This document shows positions 26,282 through 39,200 of a stretch of 64,000 nucleotides of DNA, piece after piece. The stretch spans positions 1 through 64,000 of the forward strand of contig CAJNYU010003724.1 in the NCBI GenBank assembly GCA_905331475.1, given 5' to 3'. Positions within the stretch are counted from its first letter, which is position 1. Each line of letters opens with the position of its first letter. Made by a program: the position numbers and the translations under genes. Below the pieces are notes generated by a model, which saw only the letters and a list, made by a program, of their open reading frames with translations, was not told where the DNA came from and made no database searches. This stretch comes from Rotaria socialis. Lineage: Eukaryota; Rotifera; Eurotatoria; Philodinida; Philodinidae.

Positions 26282-26801
26282 TGAAGAACAAAAACTTCAC
26301 TGCTAAGAAGCCAAGGACTTCAGTTGCGCGAAGTGTATTTATTGTAGTGTATTTTTATAGCAAATTTCAGAATATACGGACAAAACAAAGCGAAAAATCG
26401 GGTGTGTTTGAATGATAAATTGGATTTCCGACTGTGGGCAAGAAACGCCCATTTGGCATTCTTCTTGTGCGCTTAAATGCGTTTAAAAAAATGTTGTCTG
26501 CTTGAGAGACACCGCAATGTAAGTATTTTACATCCTTTCATAGAATCAATAACTAAACATGATATTCTATGTTTTTTGATTTCTTTCACTAATGTTAATG
26601 AAAAAATATATGAAGAAATGTTTTTGTCAACAATAACAATACACAGAGAATTGTTTTTTTTTAATAATTATCCAGATAATAACTATGAATGTGGCCTAAA
26701 TGCCGTGCATGTCTTTCACGCACGTCGCTGTCCGGAGTTTAGTAAATATTCAAGATAAGAATGGTAAAGGTGATATACATAGTTTAGACTAGTTGGATGA
26801 C
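26282..26801. other. Intergenic, about 0.5 kb, nothing recognised
   Basis: Spacer between the frameshifted F-box gene and the glycosidase, containing the latter's promoter. There is no supportable reading frame. TTTTGCAG at 26845-26852, just inside the next gene, looks like a splice acceptor, so a small upstream exon in this spacer cannot be excluded. Confidence 0.3.
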
Positions 26802-28340
26802 ATGCTGTCTATTATTCTATTGACAATATTTTTTCATGAAAATTTTGCAGGAAAATGTCCAAGTCAAGAGTACTCAACGCCGTTTAATTCTTCGTCTTCA
26901 ATTTTAACAAAACAACTCAATGCATTTTGGTCTATTTATGGAAATTGTGAAGAAAAATTAGATACAAATGATAATTGTTTTGGCGATAACCCGACTTGGG
27001 CAGAATGGGACTCGTTGAAGTTTAGTTGGAATGATCGAAATACGTATCGAGATCATGGTAAAACAACACTTTTTCGATTTCCAATCAATGGAATAAATGG
27101 AACTGAAGGTGAAATGTCTGATGGATTTGTGTGGTCTTGGATAGATTCAGAACGATGGCCTGATGCACGTGGATCACATGGTCATGTAGCTTCCTATCAT
27201 TTCGATCAATTGCCTCGATTTACTGCTGCCATTTATCAATATTATGTTTGGACAGGCGATCGAATATTTCTTCAATCGATTTTACCACGAGCTGAATTAG
27301 TGATGAATTTTTTAATTTCTAATATGAATGGATCATCGGGAATACCGATCAATATGATTAATGATGGTATCTCAGAGAATAGTCGTCCAAGTACATATAT
27401 GGATCAAGTGAAATCAGGCTGGAAAGATGCATGGATAGCGTTGACATTTTATACAGCTCTTAATAATATAGCTGCACTCGAAAGCGTTTTTGGAAATGAA
27501 ACGAAACGAAAATTTTATCAATCGTTGGCTGATAAACTCAATTTTGCATTTGATGACATTTTTTGGAATGAAACCACAGGAAGATATGCTGGTTGGGTTG
27601 ATAGGAATGGTAACCAGCATGATAGTGGCTATGTTTTTATCAATCTGGAAGCAATTGCTCGTGGTTTAGGTAATCGTTCGAAAGCTGATCGTATTTTTGA
27701 TTGGTTGTCGCACCCGGCTGATCCAATTCTTATTGGTCCACACAATGGCAGTACAGATGTTTATCATAATATTGTAGCTCCTAGAACCACAACAGAAAAT
27801 GTTCTACAATCGGATTGGGATGGCTGGTCAGATCCCGATGAAGGACGACGACCCTATGGTGGTCTCGTTGAAAGTGGTGGAACAATGATGTGGTTAACAT
27901 ACTATGATGTGATGGCTCGTCTTCGTTTTAATTATACTGACGAAGCTTTCAACATATTAAATAACATGTTGGAACGTGTTGACAATGATTCTAACTGTTT
28001 GACTTTTAATTATGAAAAAGGACGAATAAGAGATGATTTCGGAGAAGATTTTGTACAAATTGGAAGTAATTTTCCATTTCCTGAATCAGGTATAGCTGCC
28101 ATCTCATTTCTACATGGTTTTGTAGGTGTTACAGCTCAAATTGATGGATTAAAGATTTGTCCTCAATTGCCATCGTCACTTGATTTTGTTCAAGCTCAAG
28201 TGAACTACATTGGAGCCACATTAACAATTCGAGTAAGCAAACAAATGCAGCCTGCTTCTTCTTATTGTATTACAATTCCAGAAAGACAATTATCAATTGA
28301 TATTTTTCCTGGTACTTGTTATTTTCTTACGTCTCTATAA
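26802..28340 (+). CDS. Secreted six-hairpin (alpha/alpha)6-barrel glycosidase
   Basis: A 512-residue protein read from ATG 26802. It begins with a hydrophobic signal peptide (MLSIILLTIFFHENFAG). The body has features of the six-hairpin glycosidase superfamily (GH65/78/94/95-like). These are WSWIDSERWPDARGSHGHV near the front, repeated aromatic helices, GLVESGGTMMWLTYYDVMARL near residue 360, and PESGIAAISFLHGFVGVTA. A C-terminal beta domain follows (GLKICPQLPS to GATLTIRVSK), like the cap of GH65/GH94 enzymes. Several N-glycosylation sequons (NGS, NET, NGT) fit secretion. The exact family and substrate are not resolved; I infer hydrolysis of an extracellular or dietary glycan. The frame is free of introns. 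A likely polyadenylation signal is at 28423-28428. The architecture looks bacterial-like, so horizontal acquisition is possible but unproven. Confidence 0.72.
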   Translation: MLSIILLTIFFHENFAGKCPSQEYSTPFNSSSSILTKQLNAFWSIYGNCEEKLDTNDNCFGDNPTWAEWDSLKFSWNDRNTYRDHGKTTLFRFPINGINGTEGEMSDGFVWSWIDSERWPDARGSHGHVASYHFDQLPRFTAAIYQYYVWTGDRIFLQSILPRAELVMNFLISNMNGSSGIPINMINDGISENSRPSTYMDQVKSGWKDAWIALTFYTALNNIAALESVFGNETKRKFYQSLADKLNFAFDDIFWNETTGRYAGWVDRNGNQHDSGYVFINLEAIARGLGNRSKADRIFDWLSHPADPILIGPHNGSTDVYHNIVAPRTTTENVLQSDWDGWSDPDEGRRPYGGLVESGGTMMWLTYYDVMARLRFNYTDEAFNILNNMLERVDNDSNCLTFNYEKGRIRDDFGEDFVQIGSNFPFPESGIAAISFLHGFVGVTAQIDGLKICPQLPSSLDFVQAQVNYIGATLTIRVSKQMQPASSYCITIPERQLSIDIFPGTCYFLTSL

Positions 28341-28860
28341 CATACTTCTGTATTAACATAGAGTCCAGTCTCAACAATTCTACTTTTAGAAAAAAATATC
28401 ATAAATTAACTATTGATCGATGAATAAAAAGAATGAAAAGTTGATAATTAATATGGATTGCGACAACTCAGATATTTTTTCCAGAATTTTAGTTCGAGAA
28501 AATTCATCATTTTTGGATCCTAAATTCTTTACTCCTAACTAATTTGTAACGAATGCCTTATAAATAAAATCGTCTTATAAAATGTTTGCTCTGTTCTCTT
28601 TTTTATCACGACATCTTTTAATCCCCTATTCCACTGGTTCATTTTGCATACAACAAGTTCTGTTGAATCATTGCTATAATACTCCCATGAAATATAATCA
28701 ATCGTAATTGCAAAATTTCTAAGATCATTTAATGGTTTTGATAACTAAAAAAGCAGAACATATTCCGATTGCTTTCATACAATCTCTTTTAGTAAATTTG
28801 AATGCAGATCTTGACTTCATCTAGAGAATAACATTGAAATTCTTAAATTTAGATAATTAA
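28341..28860. promoter_or_regulatory. Spacer with glycosidase 3' flank and SBDS promoter
   Basis: About 0.5 kb of AT-rich DNA. AATAAA occurs at 28423-28428. No gene is seen. The SBDS start codon follows directly at 28861. Confidence 0.35.
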
Positions 28861-29877
28861 ATGGCTTCGAAAATTTTTACACCCACAAATCAAATTCGTC
28901 TAACAAATATAGCTACTGTACGATTAAAAAAAGGTGGTAAACGTTTTGAAATTGCTTGCTATCGAAATAAAGTTATTTCATGGAGAAATAAAGAGTAAGT
29001 AATTTCTTATTCATACATCTTCTGTTACGAAAGCTTTATTTGTCTTTTCAGAGAAAAAGATCTTGATGAAGTTCTTCAAACTCATACTGTTTTTTCTAAC
29101 GTATCGAAAGGTCAAGCAGCAAAAAAAGAAGATTTGATTAATTCATTCAATACTGATGATCAAACAAAAATTTGTCTTGAAGTAAGATTTAACTTTCGAT
29201 CCAACATTTAGGTTCTTCCGTTTTTTAAATAGATTTTAGAAAAAGGCGAATTGCAAGTTTCTGATAAAGAGCGTACTCAACATCTAGAAAACACTTTCAA
29301 AGAAATTGCATCGGTTGTCAGTGGAAAATGTATTAATCCAGAGACAAAACGTCCTTATACTATATCAATAATTGAACAAGCAATGAGAGATATTCATTTT
29401 AGTATTAATCCTAATCGAAATGCTAAACAACAGGTTGAAATTATGCTTTGATTTATTGTAAATTTATTCTCTGATATAATTAAGGCACTTGATGTCATAC
29501 GTCAATTAAAACAATCTAATAATATTCCAATTCAACAAGCACAAATGCGCGTACAATTAACAATATCAGGTAACAAGAAAAATCCATTTTCCAGTAATTT
29601 TTCATATAAAAAAATTGTTATTCTAGCTAAAGATGCAAAAAAATTCAAAGAAAAAATGAATAAATTATCAACAATGCCAAATATTGAAAATGAAGAATTT
29701 CTTGGTTCATCAATGCAACTAATCTGTTCAATTGATCCAGGAGTATTTCGGGAATTAGATGATTTATTAAGGAGTGAAACACGCGGACAAGGACAATTGG
29801 AATTATTAAGTTTAATGGATGTCGCTGAAGGCGATGAGGCATTAAACGATTTAAATGAAGAGAAAACAGATGATTGA
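28861..29877 (+). CDS. SBDS: SBDS ribosome maturation factor, five exons
   Basis: Exons: 28861-28994, 29052-29181, 29233-29433, 29485-29569, 29627-29877. They total 801 nt, or 266 residues (human SBDS has 250). SBDS works with the GTPase EFL1 to release eIF6 from pre-60S ribosomal subunits. The N-terminal FYSH domain has [18 protein letters not shown] and [20 protein letters not shown]. The central domain has [15 protein letters not shown] and [18 protein letters not shown], and the C-terminal domain has [14 protein letters not shown]. All four introns are short (57, 51, 51 and 57 nt). The last (29570-29626) is 57 nt and in frame without a stop, so unspliced reading adds 19 residues between TIS and [11 protein letters not shown]. 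The spliced form aligns better with the family. A polyadenylation signal lies at 29957-29962. Confidence 0.95.
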
Positions 29878-30205
29878 TGAAAATTTTATTTGCTTGTCTT
29901 TTTATTGGAAAACTATATCAATTATTGATAGATGATTATATGTTGATGTTGTTTGAATAAAATGCAATACATATACTTTTTTTCCCGAAAATATCAAGGA
30001 GTGTTAGATCATAATGTCAACTTTTCAGCTATTAAGAATTATTTTCTGTGGAAAATGGTGTATTTCGTCGAATAGAACATGAAAACCCGCGCCCTCAACC
30101 TAGGGCCAAGAAGAATATACTTTCGATGGGTGTGTCTTGTTTATTAAATAATGTCTGTGTTGAAATATTCTTTCTGGTCTGATCTTTATGATAGTTCAAA
30201 ATCTA
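29878..30205. other. Convergent intergenic spacer
   Basis: It separates the 3' ends of SBDS (+) and the PARP fusion gene (-). It contains AATAAA at 29957-29962 for SBDS. Nothing else was recognised. Confidence 0.4.
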
Positions 30206-33200
30206 TTAGACTTTATAGATAATTTTCAAGTATGGTAGTGCTTGGCCATAGCGATAAATGATGTATTCTTTGTATGTAAATGCTGTTCCTTGAACCGAAT
30301 GAAAGCCAAGAGGAGCCGCTACTATAGTTTGATTGGCTACGTTCTGAACTGATATATTACCTAACAGAACTTTGCTATAGAAGATTACACGCCTTTGATT
30401 TGTTGGGTTTGCTTCTGTGTAATTGTTCGATTTCTGAGGATCATCAGCAAAATATGCACCATGGCCTAAAAGTGGTGTGAGTATTAATATTTAGATATAG
30501 TTAAAGTAATTTCAGAGTGAAGACAATACTGGTATCATGTTTGAGAAATTTCTTAGCGGTTTTGGTGAATTTTTTCTTTTTATCGAATAATTTTAAGGGA
30601 AATATTCACGAAATTAAAATAAAATATCTGAATGCTTCTGATCAAGTAAAATCTCAATAGGAATCGAATAAACACTATATTAGAAAGATTATGGAATCAT
30701 AATGGTATCCGCTGCTTACCCCATGCTCCAGTAGCAACAAAGTGTCGATCATCGTAACCATTTTCTGGGATTCCCTCGATTCCGGCTGCTTTCGTTCCAT
30801 GAAACAGCAATTGTTCATTTGGATCACCATTTTTGCATTGTTTACCAATAAGTTTTTTCATTCCTTCGTATGTCTCTTCCAAAAATGGATTTTTAATTTC
30901 TTCTATGGACACAATTTGTGCTCCAGAGATCTTTCTGATTTCGGTGGCAACTGCAGTGTATAGGGTCGACGTTGATGGTAGTGAAACCAATACCACATAG
31001 TGTTTTGCGGCTGGTGATGGAATTACCGAAAGCGGTTCTCCTGTTTGAGTCCAACCACGCAATCTTTGCATCTTATCAATGCGACGTCGCAAAAAATCAT
31101 CAATCGGACGAAGAATTCGAAAGCGTTTGTTTTTAATGTTATCAACAATCGATTCCAGATCGATACAGTAAGGCTTTTGTTCAATATCAATACGCATGCC
31201 TAACTCATGAGTGTAATCTTTTTCCAGTGAAAGATTGCTGACATCAAAATCAATACGATCATGAGTTAATGCTACGTGTGGCTCAATTAGATCCATAGTA
31301 AATGGGCCAGTTTTGGCATTCTCATCAAGCAGTAATACATATCGCCAATCTTCTCGCACGATATGACACGATATACCTAACTTATAAAGTTCATCCTCAA
31401 ATTTATCAATATCGAAATATGCATGAGAAGGTAAGTGACAATCTAAGTCAGCCGGCACAAGCTCTTTGTTCATATATGGAATAAGCTGTCTGTTACTATA
31501 TGGATGTTCATTTGCATCTTCAATCCAGTCTTTAGGATTTGTTTTTCCAGCAGGTTTCGCTGAGTAATGGCCAACAATCCAATCACGAACAAAGCCACCT
31601 TCTACTTTGCAATTAAATTTACACACAGCAATCCAGCCGACAGCCTCCATGCGCGTTTCACGTGTTGCTTTTGAACTCTTGACACTGTTGTATAAATCTA
31701 TTAATGTTCGATTGCTGTCAGTAACGCGAGCTATCCGTTCTTCAATATCCCGACAGTTTTTACGCATTTGTGGACGAAGTATTCGTGGAGGAACACCTAC
31801 ACAGAAATAAAGAAAACTAGGGTGCATAGGAGAACATAAACTTAGGAAAGACTGCAATATCACGTCGTCCTAATGACGTGTCCTCTATCGTATGCTCTTC
31901 TACGAGACTTCCTAAAAAGTTAAGCTATTAAAATTGATAGACGAGCTTTCCAGTAGTTGCTATACACTGTCCTGTTTACTCAACATTTGAAAGCTATCTA
32001 TCACTACATTCTTTGTGATGATGGTGATGAAAAAGAGATCCGATCAAGCGTTAATATATTACAAAGCTACTATCGCACTGTATTCAGAGAGTTCACGCAA
32101 CCAGTCACACATGAGACAATTGTTACCTGCACTTGGATGTCTGATTACTACACAATTTTTTAGCCATCTCATGAAAGAGTCAAATTCCTTTTTCACTTTC
32201 TTATTGTCTGAATCTCTTCCTTTCACTGTAATATCACAAATTTTCGTTGCCGTATTGCCATTGATAGTGATTTCTACTTGTTTCTGAGTCTCCCATCGCC
32301 ATTTTAGAGGATTAAAAATTTGTGTCATTTTTGTGACACTTTGTAGATTTATAGCCATATTGCTATTGGGTTCCGTTGTCACTGTAGTTCCAGTTGTCAA
32401 AGAAAATTGCATTTCGTCTACCAGTTGCTGTCGCAGATGCAATTCAGCATTGAGAACAGTTCCTGTTGGACCGGTAAGCAGCAACGTTCCGCCGCTCATT
32501 TGCATATTAATTTTATTTGAGAATGTAGATTGAGTGGTACTAAATCTGTTGTTTGCGTTCAAATAAGCTTCTTCTTCGTTTGAAAGAACGATCTGACGCT
32601 TCGTTGAAAATTCAAGCCAATCGGTCTTTATCGCACCGATGAATGAAAGAATAGCTGTTGCTCGAATAGCTGTTGAGTGACGAATATCCCTCGCCAAAAC
32701 AATAGAGACAGGTGTAGCACTGATCGAACGAGTCAACGTTGACTGTAAGTCTAGTACTGCAATTTCATCAGGATTACTATAGCGTACAAACCGATGAACA
32801 CGATCTTTCAATTCTTTCATTGAAACAAAAACATTATCTCCATAACCAGTAAGCAGAGCTCGAGCAATTCGTGTCCAATCTCCAGATGTCCATTGTGCTT
32901 GTTTGCTGAACTCGGGCGACCTTTTAAATGACTCTTCTAAAGTTGTGTAACGTCTCATTGCTTGTGCAATAATATGTTTGACACCAGAAAGACCTCTCTT
33001 TTGACAAACTTCATCTAAATTGAATTGATTTGCTGGAACAGATCCTTTCAATAGAAGTATATTGTTCATTACATTTAACAGCGTCATAAAGTCACCATCG
33101 ACACTCTTGAACTGTTGTGGCAACGCTTTAAAAAAAGTAGTCGTATTTAATACACCGAGAATAGATGACAAAGCAATCAGATCACGTCCACAGTGATATT

Positions 33201-36200
33201 CACGGAGAGCGGCCAAGACAGCTTTTGACATCGACAAAGAACCAAAATCAGGCAATCCACTGAGCACTTCACCAGATTTCGTGAGCCTTTCATTTGCTCC
33301 GTTTCCTTCCATAATACCTGAAACAAAGCAAAACATTATTTACAGAAAACTTGCATTAATATCAGTCATATATGTGTTTCTAGGCGCAACTTACATGTGA
33401 GATATAATAAATAACTAGATTTGAGACTCTTTTTCGGACACTAAAAATTGTTTTACAAACTGGATTTGAGCCCATTCAATGTAGATTTTATTTCTACTTA
33501 ATAGTATGAAGTCAACTTTTCGCATAACAATTTCTTAAGGAACCCACAACCTCAAGATAATCTTAAAATTTTCAGTCAGTTGATCTATGAAAAATCTTCA
33601 ATCTCCCAAATACTAATACTATATTTATTCTCTGTGTCTCTCTTATCTGTTTAAAATAGTTGAATCTTTTTACAATATGCATTGACTGGCATCATTATAT
33701 TTTTGACAAAGATTATTTTAAGAACCATCAAAAACAACATTGAAAATATAAACAATCCGTGAGTCAGCATCGCTACTAATCAGTGTAAACACGTAGAGAT
33801 ACACAAATGCTGAGTTGTTTCTAGTAACAGAAGAGTGCTAACATGAGTATTTGCAATAATGAACTTTCGCTAGATAGTCTTGCAACTAGTTACTCAAACA
33901 AATATTATCAACAGGGCAAACGCAATCCATATTTGAATGTGATACCGTGCTCGATAGCCACTACAGAAATATGAATTCAATGAAATTGTAGGGAATATGA
34001 TTCAAGAGAAGTAATAGACATTATACGCACCCAATCGTTTCAGTTCCTGAATTCCCGAAGTAATTGCTTGCTGCGATGGTTCATTAGGTAAAAACTCTCG
34101 AATGTAATTGAGTCCCCCCTTTAATGGTGATTTCCTCAATGAAAATTCAAGATTCATTAAATCCGTTTGGCATATTTGAGGTTTCGGATATTTGAGATCA
34201 TCGACTTTGAAACTGTACACCGAATAGTATTCTCCAGGTTGTGTTCTGCCTAAACGCCCCAGTCGTTGTTTTAACGTGGACTCCGCTGCTCGAACTTCCT
34301 TCAATACGGTTCGCTTCAAATCGATATCATAGGCAGGCATATTAATCATGCCACTGTCTACGACATATTTTAGAGAAGGAAAAGTCAAAGATGTTTCAGC
34401 GACCGTCGTAGAGAAGAAGATGGTTCCATGTTCAATATTCTTTTGTTGAACATCAGGATGTTGTGATTGAACGAGTGGTTCCGCTATGAGCATTCCTCGA
34501 CTAATCTCTTTAAGTATACGACAGCATTGATTGACTTCAGTCACCGAACTAACGAAACATAGAATTTGATCATGTCGTTGCCGTTTTTGGCATAATTCTT
34601 GCACAATATCCAGAATGTTTTCGTTTGGACGGTCAATCTTTTGAACTCGAAATAGAGTACCCATCTGTGGCATAATAAACTCAGCTAAGCTAACTTGAGG
34701 AATTTTACGAAAAAGATTTGGCACCGATGAATCTAATGTTGCAGAAGAAATGATTATTTTCATTTTGGATTTGAGTTCTGGTTTGTTTCTGAATAGTTGA
34801 GCTAAGAGCGCTAAGCAAAGATCAATATTTACTGAGCGCTCATGAACTTCGTCAATAAAGAAGACAACAGACTTATTTAACTTTGTATGAGGAGTAATGA
34901 AACTTTTATCATAAAGCAAGCGTTCCTTAAGAAGACCGTCCGTTACGTAGAGTACTTTTGCTTGTGAATTTTTTTCTCGGCCACTTACAGCCCATCCGGC
35001 TATTTTTTCAGAATTCGCACCGTTCTCTGTTTCCATAGTTTCATTGACTCGTTTGGCTATTAGCTGGCATGGTAAACGACGAGGTTGCGTAACAATTACT
35101 TTGTCATATCCTTCTGCGATTAGCAACGCCGGTAGTAGGGTTGACTTTCCTGAAACGAAAATAAGAACAATCAATGGAGCGAGTGGGAAAAATGCTAAGC
35201 TACTCTTCAACATTTTCCCCACATAATAAAATCCAATTACCTGATCCAGTTGATGTGGCTATAGTGGTTACGGAGTTTTCTTCAATCTTGTCCAATAAAT
35301 CCTGTGATGACTCGAACAGCGGTAGTTGTATTTTGAAACAGTTATAGTAGACCATCAATCTCTCCAAAATATTCGGTATCAAATTAAAATGTTGTGATTC
35401 GTGACCAAAATATCTCTTATTTGTTTTGAATTCTTTTCGAACTTTTTCAAGAAAATGTTGCATTACAGTAATGGACTTTGTCGATGGAGACTTGACTAAT
35501 TTTGCTTTTTGTATCATAATATTCTGTTCGATGAAGTCCTCTAATGCTTTACGTTTCATGTCTTCGATTTCATTCATAAAGTCATTTTTCTGCATAAAAT
35601 CATTTGTTTGCTTACGTATCACTACCCACGACGACTCTTGTGTACCATTTATCGTGTTATCAGCCTCAACGTGGATTTGTTCAGTAATATGTTCGTTAAA
35701 GCTTATCGCGTACTCAACAATTCTTTTCTCAAGTACTTGAATGAACAACTTTAAATATTCTTTCCAATAGCGCGTTTTCAGTTTCACATCAGGTAGAATA
35801 TGGTTGGTAAATTTTTTCATGATACGATTCAAATATCGCTTATAGAAGTCTTTCGCTGATTGAATCACATTCAAAAGAGACCATATTCGTTTTAGAATAT
35901 TTTTGAATTCCCCGTGGTGCTCTTGAAAGCCCGTGATATTGACTGCATAAGAATCATGACCATTTTGATTTTGAAATTCCATTTTCGGTACTCTACCGAC
36001 AAAATATTCATCTAAGGTTGGTGTTTTACTGCGTAAATGATCAATAATGAACTTATATTTGGGAGTCAAAAAATTATTTACAACTTCTACTTGAATATCA
36101 GGGTATGATTGCTCTTTGATGTTGGAGGATTTTTGCTGAAGCTTTTCTTCTTTCTCACGATTCTTACGTTGTTGCTCCTCCATGTTGTCTATGAGGACAA

Positions 36201-39200
36201 ACATTTCTTGCACAGTTCGTCGATATTCAGCTGACTCTTCATTACCATGTTGCATTTGTCGTTCAACTTTCATTCGTGTAGCTTCAAGATCAGTTTCAAG
36301 CGCTTGGTTCCTCTGTCGTAATTCTTCCAATTCTTTCTTCTCAGCAGCTAAGACTGCAGGATCTTCATGAGTCTTTGATTCTTCAATTGGGCAAACTTGT
36401 TGCGGAAGACGAGTTTTGGCTACTATTTCATTAATACATTCATCAATTGTTTTCTCTGTTGTCTCATCATCTTTGTCAGTGACTGATGTCAATGTTGTAG
36501 ATGTAAATGACCTTGGTTCAGATTGTAAAGCACCTTCGTTATTGATTGAACTCTCAGCACAGCCTGGCTTATTATTTGTTATATCATGAAGAGAAAATAC
36601 GTCTGCTATATTGGAACATGGCTTCTAAATATACAAGAAATGTTTAGGAAACAACTCGATATCCGAAATCTCCATCAAAAATATGCATAAAAGTTACTCT
36701 GAGTTGTTTTTCGTTGTAAAGCGTCTTGATAAGGTGAATGCCTCTAGGTACTGAATATTTCAATAATTCAATATTGTGTTCATCATAATTAGTTTTTATA
36801 CTATGCAAAATTTAGAAACTATCTAGCTACCCAGCCAATATTGTGATTCAAGACTTTGTCTCTTGTTTTTCAACACAAAAACATTTCTTGATACTACTCT
36901 GTTCTTTTTTTCATCTTATGGACAATGTAATACGAAGTAGTGTGGCGTATATGTTTCGTATCCCATCTTTGGTAAAAGTGAGCACGACCTATCAGTCTAG
37001 TCTTTTTTCTATTTATGACTAAGTAGGTAAATACAGCATAAAATCACCAGATATATCCCACGCAGAGAGAAGTCATTTTCTGGTATTGAGAATGGCTCAT
37101 TTTTCTCCATAAAATCTTTACGCATATAATGTTTCTTTCTGTAAAATTGTTGACAAATGACTTGTACAATCAGTCCACAGATATTTATCAGGAATTATTT
37201 TAACTGATCATCTAAATTGTCAACCCCCACCCTTACAACCAGGAAGACCTCGAGTTTTCCCTCTAAGCTGATAGTGTGCTTTTGAACTGTCATACACCGA
37301 AATGGACTGGGTAAAATATGTAGACTCTGGTAGACCAAACTATTGTTGCGTTTGTGATAGCATTCGTACGTGAAAAATATTATCACCCATCTTCAGAACC
37401 ATAGAGAATAGTGCAATCAGGTATGTATCGAGTTCAAAATCGTGAAAAATATGTCAGGGTTTCATAAGCTTAGTTTGGCTTTGTAGAAAAACTAGAAAGC
37501 AACATCTAGTAGGATCTTCTCATATGTTTTTTTATATGTAAATATTTGCCATTCATTATTATTGATGATTGATTTTGATGAATAATGGTCGCCATATTGA
37601 CAGCTATTTTACTCCTTTCTTTGTTCATATCATGTGATACTACCCTGATTCGTACCACTGACTCATGTATTGATAAAACTAGTCGATCATATCCATATGC
37701 GCCTGTTTGCTTTCTGTGCATATTTTAAAGCAGAAACATTCAATGTGAAATGGTTAACTTAGCAAGATCAATATTAATCTTTCTTCTCGTCTATTGTGAA
37801 TGTTGTGCTGTCCGAAGAGATTGTACAACGCTACGTCATTGACAAACATCTTCATATCTACAAATCTATCGAAGAGAAAATATTGTTGGCCAAAAGTCTA
37901 ATTTTAGTCAACATACTCTTGTAAATATTTCTCGCTTGATTTCTATAGAATTGAAAAATAGCAATGCTTATCAAATTTCTATCAAAATCTCGAATAATGT
38001 GCACTAGATCGATAGAAAATATCTACCTACCTTCTTCTTCCAGCCTTGAAAGTCATCAACATCATCATCAATCTCATCGCCATCATTTTCAACTGAAACA
38101 TCTTCATCCACATTGCTATCTAGCTCGTCTTCACCTATGGCTGAATCAGGATGGCTTCCATTCATAATTTGTTGTAGTCGAGTTCTTGTCAGAGGGATCA
38201 TATCTTCAGGATTTACTAGCTCATATTCATTATCACTTAATATTTTGTTCTTATTTCGTTCATTATTTGATATCATTTTTGGTATCCATCGGATGTAACC
38301 CGAAATTGTGTTTTGACGATTTTGAAAGGAAAAATTTTGTAGATTGAATATCAACTCATCGCTACAGACATAATCAACATCTAGATTGATAAATGTACGT
38401 CGATAATCCATAGCCTTTTCTATTTGATCATTGGTTTTAGCATTACAATGGTACCACGTATCGAGTCGTACCTGAAATGTACTATCGTAGCTAACGGGTA
38501 TACGTAGCGTTTCCACAGATGGCTGGGTTATTGCATTGGGATTTTTGACGAACATAATTTGCCACAGTGCATAACAATCGTAATTCAAAACCGATGAACC
38601 GCGACATCTTACCCAAGCTAATCTCTGAGTGTAATCAAGATCCTTCCCAGATCGTAGAAATTTGGCCATGGAAACACTGTAAACACCAGAGCGTACTTTC
38701 AGATGAACTTCGTATTTGAAAGATTGATCCGGCTTCATGAGAAGATTGGTGTGCAGTTCACCAGATTCCCCAGACGAAAAAGGATACCAATTTTGTTGGT
38801 CGAACGATTTATACTCCCAGATACAGTCGACTATTACTTTTCTCTTTTCTTCAGAGATCGGCTGATTCGGGAGAACATTTGTACTCAATGAATAACCTAG
38901 GATAAGATACTCTCGAAAAAAATTCAGAATATCTGGTTTTAATTCAGCATTCATAATAGGCGTTTCTAAGGCTTGATTTTTTGCAAAATAATTAGCTCCA
39001 TGTTGAACCAAAAACTTAACCATCTCCATATGTCCATTATAACAAGCTCCATGTAAAGCTGTTGAAGCAGCTGTTGGAGAAGCGCCGAATTCGTCGTCTG
39101 CTGCTTCATAGCCTGGTAATATTTGTAGAATATGATGCTGATTTGGAGCATCGATGGAACAGCCACCTTGTCGAATGAGATATTCGACGACTTGTAAATG

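Noticed and set aside
30697-31863. Separate NTase-PARP gene starting with a Met near 31863
   Set aside because: The first 22 residues are a translated polypyrimidine tract ending in TGTGTAG. Splicing from the HA2 exon at 32127 keeps frame, and 330 nt is short for a gene boundary.
38004-38030. Ankyrin-WWE reading frame ending at its own stop at 38004 as a complete gene
   Set aside because: The last eight codons follow a strong AAG|GTAGGT donor and look like intron. The next exon upstream of the helicase lacks any start and accepts in the same phase.
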